A stretch of 64,000 nt of DNA from Streptomyces davaonensis JCM 4913 (lineage in GTDB: Bacteria > Actinomycetota > Actinomycetes > Streptomycetales > Streptomycetaceae): assembly GCF_000349325.1 (NCBI RefSeq), contig NC_020504.1, forward strand, positions 1,708,053-1,772,052, in the 5' to 3' direction. Below, one piece after another: positions 10,123-18,311 of this stretch (within the stretch, counting starts at the first letter, position 1; each line of letters opens with the position of its first letter). The position numbers and the translations under genes were made by a program. The notes under the pieces were generated by a model, which was not told the origin of the DNA, made no database searches, and saw only the letters and a program-made list of their open reading frames with translations.

Positions 10123-10743
10123 GTGGCGAGGGTGCGGTTGAGTGTGGCGGAGCGGCGTGAGGAGTTGCTGCGCGCCGCCATCGAGCAGATCGAGGCGCGG
10201 GGCGTGTCGGCCGTCAGGATCGCCGACGTGGCCTCGGCGCTGGGCGTGAGCAACGCGCTGGTGCTGTACCACTTCTCCACCAAGGAGAAGCTGGTCGCCG
10301 CGGCCTTCGCGTACGCCGCCGAGGACGACCTCGCGCATCTGCGCAAGCTGCTCGGCCGCCGTACGACCGCGCTGCGCCGACTGCGCACGGCCGTCCGCTG
10401 GTACGCGCCCACCGGTCAGGCCAAGGGCTGGCGGCTGTGGATCGAGGGCTGGGCGGCGGCGCTGCGCGAACCCGCGCTGCGTGAGGTCACCCAAGCCCTC
10501 GACCAGCGGTGGAAGGCGGCCATCACCGAGGTCATCGCCGAAGGCGTGGCCGCGGGCGAGTTCCCCTGCCCCGACCCCGAGGCCGCCGCCCTCCGCCTCA
10601 CCGCCCTCCTCGACGGCCTCGCCGTCCAGCTGACGTCCTACCAGGGCGCCCTCTCACGCGCGCGTGCCCAGGAGTGGGCGGACGAGGCACTGGCCCGCGA
10701 ACTGGGCATCGAGCGGGAGGCGTTGACGGCAGCGGCGCGCTGA
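10123..10743 (+). CDS. TetR-family transcriptional regulator
   Basis: A 206-residue regulator. The N-terminal helix-turn-helix reads RREELLRAAIEQIEARGVSAVRIADVASALGVS, NALVLYHFSTKEKLV, the TetR signature. The C-terminal ligand domain includes a WRLWIEGWAAALREP segment common in a TetR_C class with a conserved Trp/Glu core. The start is uncertain: GTG 10123 is chosen because the HTH begins right after it and TAGGGT lies seven bases ahead; GTG 10114 and 10021 are alternatives. It follows the dehydrogenase on the same strand and probably represses it through the operator at 8783-8802, since both genes lie on one side of that site. Confidence 0.9.
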   Translation: MARVRLSVAERREELLRAAIEQIEARGVSAVRIADVASALGVSNALVLYHFSTKEKLVAAAFAYAAEDDLAHLRKLLGRRTTALRRLRTAVRWYAPTGQAKGWRLWIEGWAAALREPALREVTQALDQRWKAAITEVIAEGVAAGEFPCPDPEAAALRLTALLDGLAVQLTSYQGALSRARAQEWADEALARELGIEREALTAAAR

Positions 10744-10755
10744 GCCGCCGCTCCG

Positions 10756-10782
10756 GCCCCGCCCGGGGCGCCCTTGGCGGGG
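10756..10782. terminator. Possible convergent terminator
   Basis: Between the end of tetR and the end of the minus-strand esterase, two alternative GC hairpins can form: GCCCC/GGGGC at 10756-10769, or CCCCGCC/GGCGGGG at 10757-10782. There is no T-run on either side. This is a modest candidate. Confidence 0.4.
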
Positions 10783-10786
10783 AACC

Positions 10787-11605
10787 TCAGACGGCCGCCT
10801 CGATCCGCATCTTGATGTCGTCCGGCGACAGGCTGCCCTTGGCCGTCACATGGTCGCCCGAGGACTCCCCACGCAGTCGCCGTCCGATCCACGGCACCAG
10901 GTACTCGCGCGCCCAGTGCACATCGTCCCGCCGGACCTCCAGCGTGCCGCGCGGCGGCAGGGGCGGCCAGGGCTGGTCCGGGTCGGCCGGCACCTCAAGG
11001 CCGAGCACCTGGCCCGCGCGCAGCGCCACGCGCGTGTGCCCCTCGGGCGAGAGATGCAGCCGGTCGTCGTCCCAGGCGCGCCGGTCCTGCACGGTCTTCA
11101 GCGACCACAGGTCGAGCACCGGGCAGCCGTACCGGTCGGCGATGGACCGCACATGCAGGTTGTACGTGGCGATCTTGCCGCGCAGATGCTTCAGCACGGG
11201 CACGCCACGGGTGTCGAAGCCGGTCGTCACCATGACGGTCCCGGCGGTCTCGGTGAGCTGGGCGATGGCCCGCTCGAATCGCTCGGCGACCTCGTCGGGG
11301 TCGGTGCCGGGCCGGATGATGTCATTGCCGCCGGCGCAGAAGGAGACCAGGTCCGGGGCGAGTTCCCGGGCCTTGGGAAGCTGGTCCGCCACGATCTGGT
11401 CCAGCAGTTTCCCGCGCACCGCCAGGTTCGTGTAGCCGAAGTCGCCCTCGGGCCGACGGTCCGCGAGCAGCACCGCGAACCGGTCGGCCCAGCCGACGAA
11501 CGCCCCGTCCGGGCCAGGGTCGCCGACGCCCTCGGTGAAGCTGTCCCCCACCGCCACGTACGACCCGATCACTGCTCTGCTGTCACTCTTCGAATCGTCT
11601 GCCAC
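10787..11605 (-). CDS. SGNH/GDSL hydrolase (esterase or lipase-like)
   Basis: A 272-residue SGNH hydrolase. Block I is VAVGDSFTEGVGD with nucleophile S22, block III GGNDI gives N94, and block V DRLHLSPEGH gives the D181/H184 pair; block II glycine lies around LAVRGKLLDQ. There is no signal peptide, so it is probably cytoplasmic. The last 60 residues, with PPRGTLEVRRDDVHWAREYLVPWIGRRLRG, are the usual extension of a Streptomyces subgroup. The substrate is unknown: lipid, acyl-glycan or thioester. It is a single gene, convergent with tetR. Confidence 0.9.
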   Translation of the reverse strand: MADDSKSDSRAVIGSYVAVGDSFTEGVGDPGPDGAFVGWADRFAVLLADRRPEGDFGYTNLAVRGKLLDQIVADQLPKARELAPDLVSFCAGGNDIIRPGTDPDEVAERFERAIAQLTETAGTVMVTTGFDTRGVPVLKHLRGKIATYNLHVRSIADRYGCPVLDLWSLKTVQDRRAWDDDRLHLSPEGHTRVALRAGQVLGLEVPADPDQPWPPLPPRGTLEVRRDDVHWAREYLVPWIGRRLRGESSGDHVTAKGSLSPDDIKMRIEAAV

Positions 11606-11763
11606 ATCGGCTCATGATTCACCCTCGAATGTGACCTACGCGACCGTAAGGAGGGGTTGACGGGCGGTGACATAAGCCACTCCTAAAGCCTTCACCAACT
11701 TTGGAATAAGCCCCGGATCAGGGCTGTTGAGGCGTCAATCGCCAGACCCGGACGCCGGGCAAC

Positions 11764-11804
11764 ACCGAAGGCCGGACCCGGGGATCGGGGGTCCGGCCTT
11801 CGGT
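11764..11804 (-). terminator. Strong terminator of the LysM/M23 gene
   Basis: Sixteen-base perfect arms (left 11764-11779 starting ACCGAAGG, right 11789-11804 ending CCTTCGGT) around a 9-base loop, 37 bases beyond the stop of the minus-strand peptidase. Confidence 0.85.
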
Positions 11805-11840
11805 TGCGTGTCAGGCAGGTTGCCGTGGGGCGGGGGGCCG

Positions 11841-12791
11841 TCAGCCGACGGAGACGCCCTTCGAGTTGAGGTAGGCGACCGGGTCCACGTCCGAGCCGTA
11901 GTTCGGCGTGGTGCGGATCTCGAAGTGCAGGTGCGGTCCGGTCGAGTTGCCGGTCGAGCCGGAGAGGCCGACCTGCTGGCCCGCGGTCACCGACTGGCCG
12001 CTGGAGACGGACAGCGAGGACAGGTGGGCGTACTGCGCGTAGTGGCCGTCGGCGAGCTGGATGACGACCTGGTTGCCGTAGGCGCCCGCCCAGCCGGCCG
12101 AGACGACGGTGCCCGCGCCCACGGCCTTCAGGGAGGTGCCGGTCGGGACGACGAAGTCGACGCCGGTGTGGTAGCCGCTGGACCACATGCTGCCCGCGAC
12201 CTTGTAGGAGGTGCCGACACCGGCACCGGAGACCGGAGCGGAGAAGCCGTTGACGGTGCTCGGGGCGGTCTGGGCGGCGGGCTGCGCCTGGGAGGCGGAG
12301 GACTGGGAAGCCGTGGCGGACTGCGACGACTTCTTCGTGGCGCCCGAGGAGGACTTGGTGGAGGACTTCGCGGCCGGCTTCTCGGCGGCGTCCGTCGTGG
12401 CGGCCTTCTTGCCGATCGACAGCTTCAGACCGGGGTGGATCAGCGACGGGTCGGTGCCGACGGCCGCGCGGTTGTCCTGGTACAGCTTCTGCCAGCCACC
12501 GCTGACGTTCTGGTCGTCCGCGATCTTCGAGAGGTAGTCGCCGGAGCGGACCGTGTAGGTCTTGGCGGACTTCTTCGCGGCGGCCTTCTTCTCGGCCGTC
12601 TTCTTGTCGACCGACTGGACGGACTGGACCGACTGAACGGCCTTTTCCGAAACCGACTGCGCCGGGGCCGCGTGGGCGCCGGTGGCTCCCAGAAGCGGGA
12701 GGGCGAGCGCGGCGCCACCGGTTCCGGCGACGGCGATCGTGCGGGTGAAGCGCAGGCTCTTGGGACGGCGGTGCTTACCCTTCGCGGGCAT
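11841..12791 (-). CDS. Secreted LysM / M23 peptidoglycan endopeptidase
   Basis: A 316-residue exported wall hydrolase. A basic start and hydrophobic stretch end in GAHAAPAQS, a signal peptide cleaved near residue 42. A Val/Gln/Ser repeat and a Lys/Ala-rich coil (45-77) follow, then one LysM domain (about 79-126), a Ser/Lys/Ala linker (128-180) and a complete M23 metallopeptidase domain with zinc ligands H208 and D212 in HTGVDF and H287/H289 in HLHFE. The ATG at 12791 follows AGAGGA. The 5' leader holds a c-di-AMP riboswitch, so expression should fall when c-di-AMP is high, as reported for other Streptomyces wall-lytic genes. It probably acts in growth, germination or remodelling. Confidence 0.93.
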   Translation of the reverse strand: MPAKGKHRRPKSLRFTRTIAVAGTGGAALALPLLGATGAHAAPAQSVSEKAVQSVQSVQSVDKKTAEKKAAAKKSAKTYTVRSGDYLSKIADDQNVSGGWQKLYQDNRAAVGTDPSLIHPGLKLSIGKKAATTDAAEKPAAKSSTKSSSGATKKSSQSATASQSSASQAQPAAQTAPSTVNGFSAPVSGAGVGTSYKVAGSMWSSGYHTGVDFVVPTGTSLKAVGAGTVVSAGWAGAYGNQVVIQLADGHYAQYAHLSSLSVSSGQSVTAGQQVGLSGSTGNSTGPHLHFEIRTTPNYGSDVDPVAYLNSKGVSVG

Positions 12792-12797
12792 GGCGAA

Positions 12798-13005
12798 TTC
12801 CTCTCCGGCGCCTACGAGGTGAGCTGTCGGGTTCGGACTGGAGATGTCCGGCCGCGCGCTGGGCGCGACTTGACCCCGAGCCTGTTCCGGAGACCGGACC
12901 AGGCGGTTGTGCCTGTGGGTCCCCCGCTCCTGCCGTGCACGGGTGAGTGTGCGGATCCCGAGCGGCGGCAGGATTAGGCGTCCGCTCGGATTGGTGGCGA
13001 ACGTA
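12798..13005 (-). ncRNA. ydaO/yuaA-type c-di-AMP riboswitch
   Basis: Read on the minus strand, the leader of the peptidase gene holds the conserved ydaO elements in order: TTCGCCACCAATCCGA near 12983-13001, GGGGGACCCACAG near 12911-12926, GGGGTCAAGT near 12870, and the diagnostic 3' block CCGAACCCGACAGCTCACCT followed by CGTAGGCG near 12809-12836. These match the class known to bind cyclic di-AMP and switch off wall-hydrolase genes in actinobacteria. It ends at the ribosome site of the gene, and no separate terminator is clear, so control could be at translation or transcription. Confidence 0.9.
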
Positions 13006-13386
13006 AGCGACCAAGACGCAAAGGGACAAGCAGAAGGTTCCGCCCGAAGGCACCTTTCTTGATCCCTTGTAAGAATTCCCGCTCACTTTCCGTGCATTAG
13101 GGAGAGATCGACTCCCGCAAATACCCTTGAAAAGCGCATGAATTACGTGAACATGACGGACGACGCACCGTCACGGATATGACGCTGCTCACGTGACGTT
13201 GCTCCAGACTCCTTTATTCCAGAGCGAGTTGGAATGAAGGCTGCAATTCGGACAGAACGGAATCAGAGGGATATAGGCACTGTTCGCCCGTTTTGACACA
13301 TTCCCTGGGTGGCCGGATTCGATGTCGTATCGTCGAGGCGTGCCGTCGGCGAGCCGAGCCGGACGGACCCGGTGGGAGGAGCCCAA
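13006..13386. promoter_or_regulatory. Divergent promoter region, peptidase versus phosphatase
   Basis: About 380 bases of lower GC with no believable gene. The minus-strand promoter of the riboswitch transcript and the plus-strand promoter of the phosphatase must both lie here. One inverted repeat stands out: ATTCCA (13216-13221) and TGGAAT (13230-13235) with 8 bases between. Nothing else was recognised. Confidence 0.5.
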
Positions 13387-14172
13387 GTGACGCAGCAGGT
13401 CCCGTCGACCGAGCCGGAGCTGGCCGGAGTTCGCAACTTCCGAGACGTGGGCGGACTGCCGACCGTGGACGGACGCCGGGTACGGCAGGGCGTGCTGTTC
13501 CGCAGCGGCCATCTCGCGCACGCGACCGACCAGGACGCGACGTTCCTCGACACTCTCGGTCTGCACACGATCTTCGACTTCCGCAACGCCGCGGACCAGA
13601 AGCTGGAGGGCCCCGACGTCGAGCTGACCGGGGTGCGCAATGTGAACCTGCCGCTGTCCGACCCCGCGGACGGCGCCGAGTTCTGGAAGATGGTCCGCGA
13701 CGGCGACATCGAGCAGCTGCGGGAGATCCTGGACGACGGCAAGGCCGCCAACCGCATGATCGAGTCGTACCGCACGATCATCAAGGAGCGCACCGCCGAG
13801 CACTCCCGGGTGCTGCACTCCCTCGCCGAGGACAGCGTCCCGGCCCTGATGCACTGCGCGGCGGGCAAGGACCGGGCCGGTCTGTCGATAGCGGTGACGC
13901 TGCTCGCCCTGGGCGTCGAGCGGGAGGCGATCCTCGCCGACTACCTGGAGTCCAACGCCAAGCACCGCCGCTACAAGGTGCAGCGCAACAACAGCTACAC
14001 CCCCGAGGTGATCGAGCTGCTCAGCCCGCTCTTCGACGCGCGCGCCGAGTACCTGACCGCGGCCTTCGAGACGATCGACGAGACCTGGGGCGGCGTCGAC
14101 ACGTATCTGGAGCAGGCGCTGGGGGTCACCCCCGAGGTCCGGGAGCGGCTGCGGGAGCGCCTGCTCGACTGA
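13387..14172 (+). CDS. Tyrosine phosphatase, PtpB/IphP-like
   Basis: A 261-residue protein-tyrosine phosphatase of the lipid/protein dual-specificity type related to Mycobacterium PtpB. It has the entry motif GVRNFRDVGGLPTVDG, LFRSGHLAHAT, the IFDFRNAAD strand, and the P-loop HCAAGKDRAG with nucleophile C157 and phosphate-binding R163. The usual threonine after the arginine is alanine here; this alters the loop but keeps Cys, Lys-Asp and Arg. The GTG at 13387 follows GGGAGGAG at a good spacing; an upstream ATG at 13309 lacks one and adds a poorly coding stretch. The target is unknown. Confidence 0.9.
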   Translation: MTQQVPSTEPELAGVRNFRDVGGLPTVDGRRVRQGVLFRSGHLAHATDQDATFLDTLGLHTIFDFRNAADQKLEGPDVELTGVRNVNLPLSDPADGAEFWKMVRDGDIEQLREILDDGKAANRMIESYRTIIKERTAEHSRVLHSLAEDSVPALMHCAAGKDRAGLSIAVTLLALGVEREAILADYLESNAKHRRYKVQRNNSYTPEVIELLSPLFDARAEYLTAAFETIDETWGGVDTYLEQALGVTPEVRERLRERLLD

Positions 14173-14191
14173 CGGAGGCCGAGCCGCGTGG

Positions 14192-14314
14192 CTACTGCTT
14201 CGCGCCCACCTCGAACAGGAAGTAGATGAACGCGGCGAAGACATGCCCCACCGCGATGTAGATGATCAGGCGGACCCACAGGGCGCGCGGGAACTTCTCC
14301 TCCATGTCGCTCAT
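14192..14314 (-). CDS. Small membrane peptide coupled to the XRE-cupin regulator
   Basis: A 40-residue peptide beginning MSDMEEKFPRALWVRL, then a single membrane helix (about residues 16-35, with IIYIAVGHVFAAFIYFLFEVG), ending GAKQ. Its ATG shares four bases (ATGA) with the stop of the regulator gene, so it is translated by coupling. The acidic start, central Arg/Trp and one helix recall the small conserved Streptomyces membrane peptides catalogued as domains of unknown function (I think DUF6126, not verified). The function is unknown; the fixed linkage to a regulator suggests a partner or an effector of it. Confidence 0.82.
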   Translation of the reverse strand: MSDMEEKFPRALWVRLIIYIAVGHVFAAFIYFLFEVGAKQ

Positions 14315-14934
14315 GGCGTCTCTCCAATGTGTGAAGGGGTCGGGCCGCCCAGGCACAGGGCGGCCGTGGGGCTCTGAAGCAGGGTGTGGACGAACAGGAG
14401 CTCGACCCCGTCCGGATCCAGGGCGGCGATCCGGTGCGGGGTGAGCGAGTCGAAGTGGGCGCTGTCACCCGGTTCCAGCCGGTGCGTGGCGTCCCCGAGG
14501 CGCAGCCGGAGCCGCCCGGTGAGGACGTAGAGCCACTCCTCGCCGGGATGCACCCGCACGATGTCGCCCTGGGAGCCGAAGGGGACGTGCACGCGCAGGG
14601 CCTGCATGCCGCGGCCGGGGGCGCCGGCCTGCCAGTACGTCCAGCCGCCGGCCGCCGTCGGTTCCATGGCGGCGGAGCGCACGACGGACTCCCGGTCGGC
14701 GACCGTCTCGCCGAGCAGCTCCGAGACCGTCGTACCGTAGATACGCGCGAGCGAGAGCAGCATCGGCAGTGAGGGCTGGCGCTGCCCGGTCTCCAGCCGG
14801 GACAGATGGGCCGGCGACAGACCTGCGGCGCGGGCCGAGGCCTCCAGGGTGAGGGCGGCCTGTCGCCTGAGGGCACGCAGCTGCGGCGCCACCACGGGCA
14901 GCTCGTCGGCCGGCCCGGTCTCGGGAGAGCTCAT
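14311..14934 (-). CDS. XRE-family regulator with C-terminal cupin
   Basis: A 207-residue two-domain regulator: an N-terminal helix-turn-helix (about 15-70, with LRALRRQAALTLEASARAAG, LSPAHLSRLETGQRQPSLPM) and a C-terminal cupin_2 barrel (about 125-195, with VHPGEEWLYVLTGRLRLRLG and LEPGDSAHFDSLTPHRI). Such proteins usually sense a small metabolite and repress a neighbouring catabolic or export gene. The start is MSSPETGP at 14934; MESMSS nine bases upstream is possible. Two identical-spaced palindromes lie directly upstream. It follows hpnO on the same strand but has its own promoter region, and it ends in the ATGA junction with the 40-residue membrane peptide. Confidence 0.9.
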   Translation of the reverse strand: MSSPETGPADELPVVAPQLRALRRQAALTLEASARAAGLSPAHLSRLETGQRQPSLPMLLSLARIYGTTVSELLGETVADRESVVRSAAMEPTAAGGWTYWQAGAPGRGMQALRVHVPFGSQGDIVRVHPGEEWLYVLTGRLRLRLGDATHRLEPGDSAHFDSLTPHRIAALDPDGVELLFVHTLLQSPTAALCLGGPTPSHIGETP

Positions 14935-14955
14935 GCTCTCCATTCAGCCGGAATC

Positions 14956-14990
14956 TTGCCTCAGCGGCAAATTTCTTGCCTCCGAGGCAA
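14956..14990 (-). promoter_or_regulatory. Tandem operator pair of the XRE-cupin gene
   Basis: Two 15-base inverted repeats, TTGCCTCAGCGGCAA (14956-14970) and TTGCCTCCGAGGCAA (14976-14990), lie 20 bases apart centre to centre, about two turns of the helix, just ahead of the regulator start. The spacing lets two dimers bind the same face. Autoregulation is the simplest reading. Confidence 0.75.
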
Positions 14991-15007
14991 ACTCCGTCGA
15001 GGAACCT

Positions 15008-16393
15008 CTAGCGGTTGGCCACCGCCTGCTTCACCAGCGTCTTGCCGAAGTCCCACATCAGCCCGCCACCGCTGTGCGCGTCGTCCATCACCTCGGTGAA
15101 GGCGTCCACGAACCGCTCCACCTCCCGCTCCCCGATGATCAGTGGCGGGATCAGCTTGATCACCTCCAGATGGTCACCGGAGACCTGGGTGAGGATCCGG
15201 TGCCGCTGGAGCAGCGGTACGACGACCATCTGCGCGAACAGTCCCTTGCGCGCCGCCTGGAGCATGGTCCACCGGCTGCGCAGCTTCAGCGAGGAGGGCC
15301 TGCCGAACTCGATGCCGATCATCAGGCCCCGGCCGCGCACGTCGGCGAGCAGCTCGTACTTGTCGGTCAGCGCCGCGAGCCGGGACTTCAGCAGGTCGCC
15401 GGTGGCGCGGGCGTTCGCGACGATCTGCTCGTCCTCCAGGACCGCGAGCACGGCGAGCCCGGCCGCCATGGCCTGGGCATTGGCGCCGAAGCTCGCCGAG
15501 TGGACGAGGACCCGGTCCATCGAGGAGTAGACCTTCTTGAAGATCCAGTCCTTGCCGAGGGTGGCGCCGACCGGCACATAGCCGCCGGACAGGGCCTTGG
15601 CCACGCACACCAGGTCCGGCTCAACGCCGTCCTCGTGCTGATAGGCGTAGAAGTCCCCGGTCCGGCCGAGCCCGGTCTGCACCTCGTCGGCGATGAGCAG
15701 CGCCTTGTGCCGGTGCAGCAGTTCCTGGGCGGCCCGGAGGTAGCCGGGCGGGGCCGCGTGCACACCCTTGCCCTGGATCGGCTCGACGATCAGGGCGGCC
15801 ACGTCGCCCTTCTTCAACTCCCGTGCCAGGGCGTCGAGATCACCGAGGGGTACGGCCGTGTCGGGCAGCAGCGGGGCGAAGCCGTCCCGGAAGCCGTCCT
15901 CGCCGTTGACGGACAGGGCGCCGGTGGTCAGTCCGTGGAAGGCGTGGTCGCAGTAGAGGACGCGGGGCCTGCCGGTGGCGCGGCGGGCGAACTTCAGCGC
16001 GGTCTCGACCGCCTCGGTGCCGCTGTTGCCGAAGAACACCCGGTCCAGATGCGGGCTGTGCGCGAGCAGTTTCTCGGCGAGCAGTCCGGGCAGCGGCTGG
16101 CAGTCGAAGCGGGTGAGGTCGGCGAGCTGGGCGTCGAGGACGTCGTGCAGCGCCTTGCGGACGACGGGGTGGTGGCGGCCCAGGCCCATCACGCCGAACC
16201 CGGCGAGCATGTCGAGGTAGTCGGCGCCCTCCGCGTCCCAGAAGTAGGCGCCCTCGGCGCGCTCGTAGACCTTGTCGAAGCCGATGGTGTGCAGCATGCG
16301 CGGGAGCTGGTGGTTGAGGTACTTGCCGTGCAGCTCGTAGCGCTCGGCTCCGCGCTCGGCCAGCAGCGCGCCGAGGTCGAACTCCGTGGTCAT
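15008..16393 (-). CDS. hpnO: HpnO, PLP aminotransferase for hopanoid side chain
   Basis: A 461-residue class III aminotransferase that makes aminobacteriohopanetriol from the ribosyl-derived hopanoid aldehyde. Visible landmarks are [35 protein letters not shown], the cofactor aspartate D236 in [13 protein letters not shown], and the PLP lysine K266 in [13 protein letters not shown]. Placement as the last pathway gene of the hopanoid operon supports HpnO over general ornithine or GABA aminotransferases, which share the fold. Its ATG overlaps the dxs stop by four bases (ATGA). It starts with [11 protein letters not shown]. Read-through could reach the XRE gene, 74 bases on. Confidence 0.9.
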   Translation of the reverse strand: MTTEFDLGALLAERGAERYELHGKYLNHQLPRMLHTIGFDKVYERAEGAYFWDAEGADYLDMLAGFGVMGLGRHHPVVRKALHDVLDAQLADLTRFDCQPLPGLLAEKLLAHSPHLDRVFFGNSGTEAVETALKFARRATGRPRVLYCDHAFHGLTTGALSVNGEDGFRDGFAPLLPDTAVPLGDLDALARELKKGDVAALIVEPIQGKGVHAAPPGYLRAAQELLHRHKALLIADEVQTGLGRTGDFYAYQHEDGVEPDLVCVAKALSGGYVPVGATLGKDWIFKKVYSSMDRVLVHSASFGANAQAMAAGLAVLAVLEDEQIVANARATGDLLKSRLAALTDKYELLADVRGRGLMIGIEFGRPSSLKLRSRWTMLQAARKGLFAQMVVVPLLQRHRILTQVSGDHLEVIKLIPPLIIGEREVERFVDAFTEVMDDAHSGGGLMWDFGKTLVKQAVANR

Positions 16394-18285
16394 TCCGCTG
16401 TCTCCTTGACTGGCTCCTGGACGGCCAGGCTCGCGCTGATCCGTCCGGCGACCTCGACGGGCGTGAGGCCGATGTCCGCCAGTACCTCGCCGCGTTTGGC
16501 GTGCGCGAGGAACTGCTCAGGGATGCCGAACCGCCGTACCGGCACATCGACGTCGGCGTCACCGAGGGCGAGCGCCACGGCGGCGCCCACTCCGGCCGCC
16601 CGGCTGTTGTCCTCGACGACGGCGACGAGGCGGTGTCCGGCGGCGAGGCCGGGCAGCGCCGGGTCGACGGGCTTGACCCAACGGGGGTCGACGACCGTGC
16701 AGTTGATGCCGCGTGCCTCCAGCAGTTCCGCGGCCTGGAGGCAGACCGGAGCCATGACGCCGACCGCGACGAGCAGGACGTCCGGCTCTCCCGAGGAACG
16801 GTGCAGTACATCCAGTCCGCCGATCCGGTCCACCGCCGGGATCGACGGGCCCGCGGACTCCTTCGGGAACCGCACCAGCGTGGGCGCGTCGTCGACGGCG
16901 ACGGCTTCCCGTAGCTGGGCCCGGAGTTGGTCGGCATCGCGGGGCGCGGCGATTCTCAGACCCGGGACCACCTGGAGGATCGACATGTCCCACATGCCGT
17001 TGTGGGAGGCACCGTCGACTCCGGTGACGCCGGCCCGGTCCAGCACAAAGGTGACTCCGCAGCGGTGGAGGGCGACGTCCATCAGGAGCTGGTCGAAGGC
17101 GCGGTTGAGGAAGGTGGCGTAGACGGCGACGACCGGATGGACCCCGCCGGTCGCGAGTCCGGCCGCGGACACGGCCGCGTGCTGCTCGGCGATGCCGACG
17201 TCCCAGACCCGGTCCGGGAACCTCTGAGCGAACTTGCCAAGACCCACCGGGTGCAGCATGGCCGCCGTGATCGCCACGACGTCCTCGCGCTCCTCGCCGA
17301 TCTTCACGATCTCGTCGCCGAACACCGAGGTCCAGGAAGGGCCGTTGGACGGGGCGAGCGGCTCGCAGGTGAGCGGGTCCATCACGCCGACGGTGTGGAA
17401 GTGGTCCTCCTCGTGGGCGAGGGCGGGTTCGTAGCCGCGGCCCTTCTCGGTGAGGCAGTGGACCAGGACGGGCCCGTGGAAGCGTTTCGCGCGGCGCAGC
17501 GCGGACTCGACGGCGCCGATGTCATGGCCGTCGATGGGTCCGACGTACTTCAGGCCGAGGTCCTCGAAGAGGCCCTGGGGTGCGAAGGCGTCCTTGAAGC
17601 CCTTCTTGGCGCCGTGCAGGGCCTCGTAGACGGTGTGTCCGACGACCGGGGTGCGCAGCAGTACGTCCTTGCCCCAGGCCAGGACCTGCTCGTAGCTGTC
17701 GGTCGTGCGCAGCGTGGCGAGGTGGTTGGCGAGGCCGCCGATGGTCGGGGCATAGGACCGCTCGTTGTCGTTCACGACGATGATCAGCGGCCGGTCCTTG
17801 GCGGCCGCGATGTTGTTCAGCGCCTCCCAGGCCATGCCGCCGGTCAGCGCGCCGTCGCCGATGACCGCGACGACATGCCCCTTCTCGCCCTGCACCTGGC
17901 GGGCCTTGGCGAGGCCGTCGGCCCAGCCGAGCGCGGTGGAGGCGTGGCTGTTCTCGACGATGTCGTGCTCGGACTCCTCGCGCGAGGGATAGCCGGACAG
18001 GCCGCCCTTGCCGCGCAGCTTGGAGAAGTCCTGACGCCCCGTCAGCAACTTGTGCACATAGCTCTGATGGCCGGTGTCCCACACGATGCGGTCGACCGGC
18101 GACTCGAAGACCCGGTGGAGCGCGATGGACAGTTCCACCACTCCCAGGTTGGGCCCGAGATGTCCGCCGGTCCGCGCGACCGCGTGCACCAGGAACTCCC
18201 TGATCTCGTCGGACAGTTCCCCGAGTTCCGCCTCGGACAGCGCCTTCAGGTCGCGTGGTCCCCGGATGTTCTCCAGAATCGTCAC
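16390..18285 (-). CDS. dxs: 1-deoxy-D-xylulose-5-phosphate synthase in the hopanoid operon
   Basis: A thiamine-diphosphate enzyme that condenses pyruvate and glyceraldehyde-3-phosphate in the first step of the MEP isoprenoid pathway. The GTG start at 18285, [10 protein letters not shown] after GAAGGGGG, gives 631 residues, the usual length. It has the N-terminal H73 in [15 protein letters not shown], the cofactor motif [16 protein letters not shown] (GDG 143-145), the pyrimidine-domain [15 protein letters not shown] and the transketolase end domain with [12 protein letters not shown]. Reading further upstream is possible but runs into ispG and is not family-like. As one of the two MEP enzymes in this operon it is probably an extra copy serving hopanoid supply. 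Confidence 0.95.
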   Translation of the reverse strand: MTILENIRGPRDLKALSEAELGELSDEIREFLVHAVARTGGHLGPNLGVVELSIALHRVFESPVDRIVWDTGHQSYVHKLLTGRQDFSKLRGKGGLSGYPSREESEHDIVENSHASTALGWADGLAKARQVQGEKGHVVAVIGDGALTGGMAWEALNNIAAAKDRPLIIVVNDNERSYAPTIGGLANHLATLRTTDSYEQVLAWGKDVLLRTPVVGHTVYEALHGAKKGFKDAFAPQGLFEDLGLKYVGPIDGHDIGAVESALRRAKRFHGPVLVHCLTEKGRGYEPALAHEEDHFHTVGVMDPLTCEPLAPSNGPSWTSVFGDEIVKIGEEREDVVAITAAMLHPVGLGKFAQRFPDRVWDVGIAEQHAAVSAAGLATGGVHPVVAVYATFLNRAFDQLLMDVALHRCGVTFVLDRAGVTGVDGASHNGMWDMSILQVVPGLRIAAPRDADQLRAQLREAVAVDDAPTLVRFPKESAGPSIPAVDRIGGLDVLHRSSGEPDVLLVAVGVMAPVCLQAAELLEARGINCTVVDPRWVKPVDPALPGLAAGHRLVAVVEDNSRAAGVGAAVALALGDADVDVPVRRFGIPEQFLAHAKRGEVLADIGLTPVEVAGRISASLAVQEPVKETAE

Positions 18286-18311
18286 GTCGGGCCCCCTTCG
18301 GTCCGTGCTGC

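Noticed and set aside
11841..12791. VQS repeats in the LysM/M23 protein as a possible phase-variable repeat
   Set aside because: Only three short copies (VQSVQSVQSV) within a linker; too few and imperfect for slippage control.
14849..17122. 757-codon plus-strand open frame opposite hpnO and dxs
   Set aside because: Complement of two enzymes with intact catalytic motifs; the translation is low-complexity and has no ribosome site.
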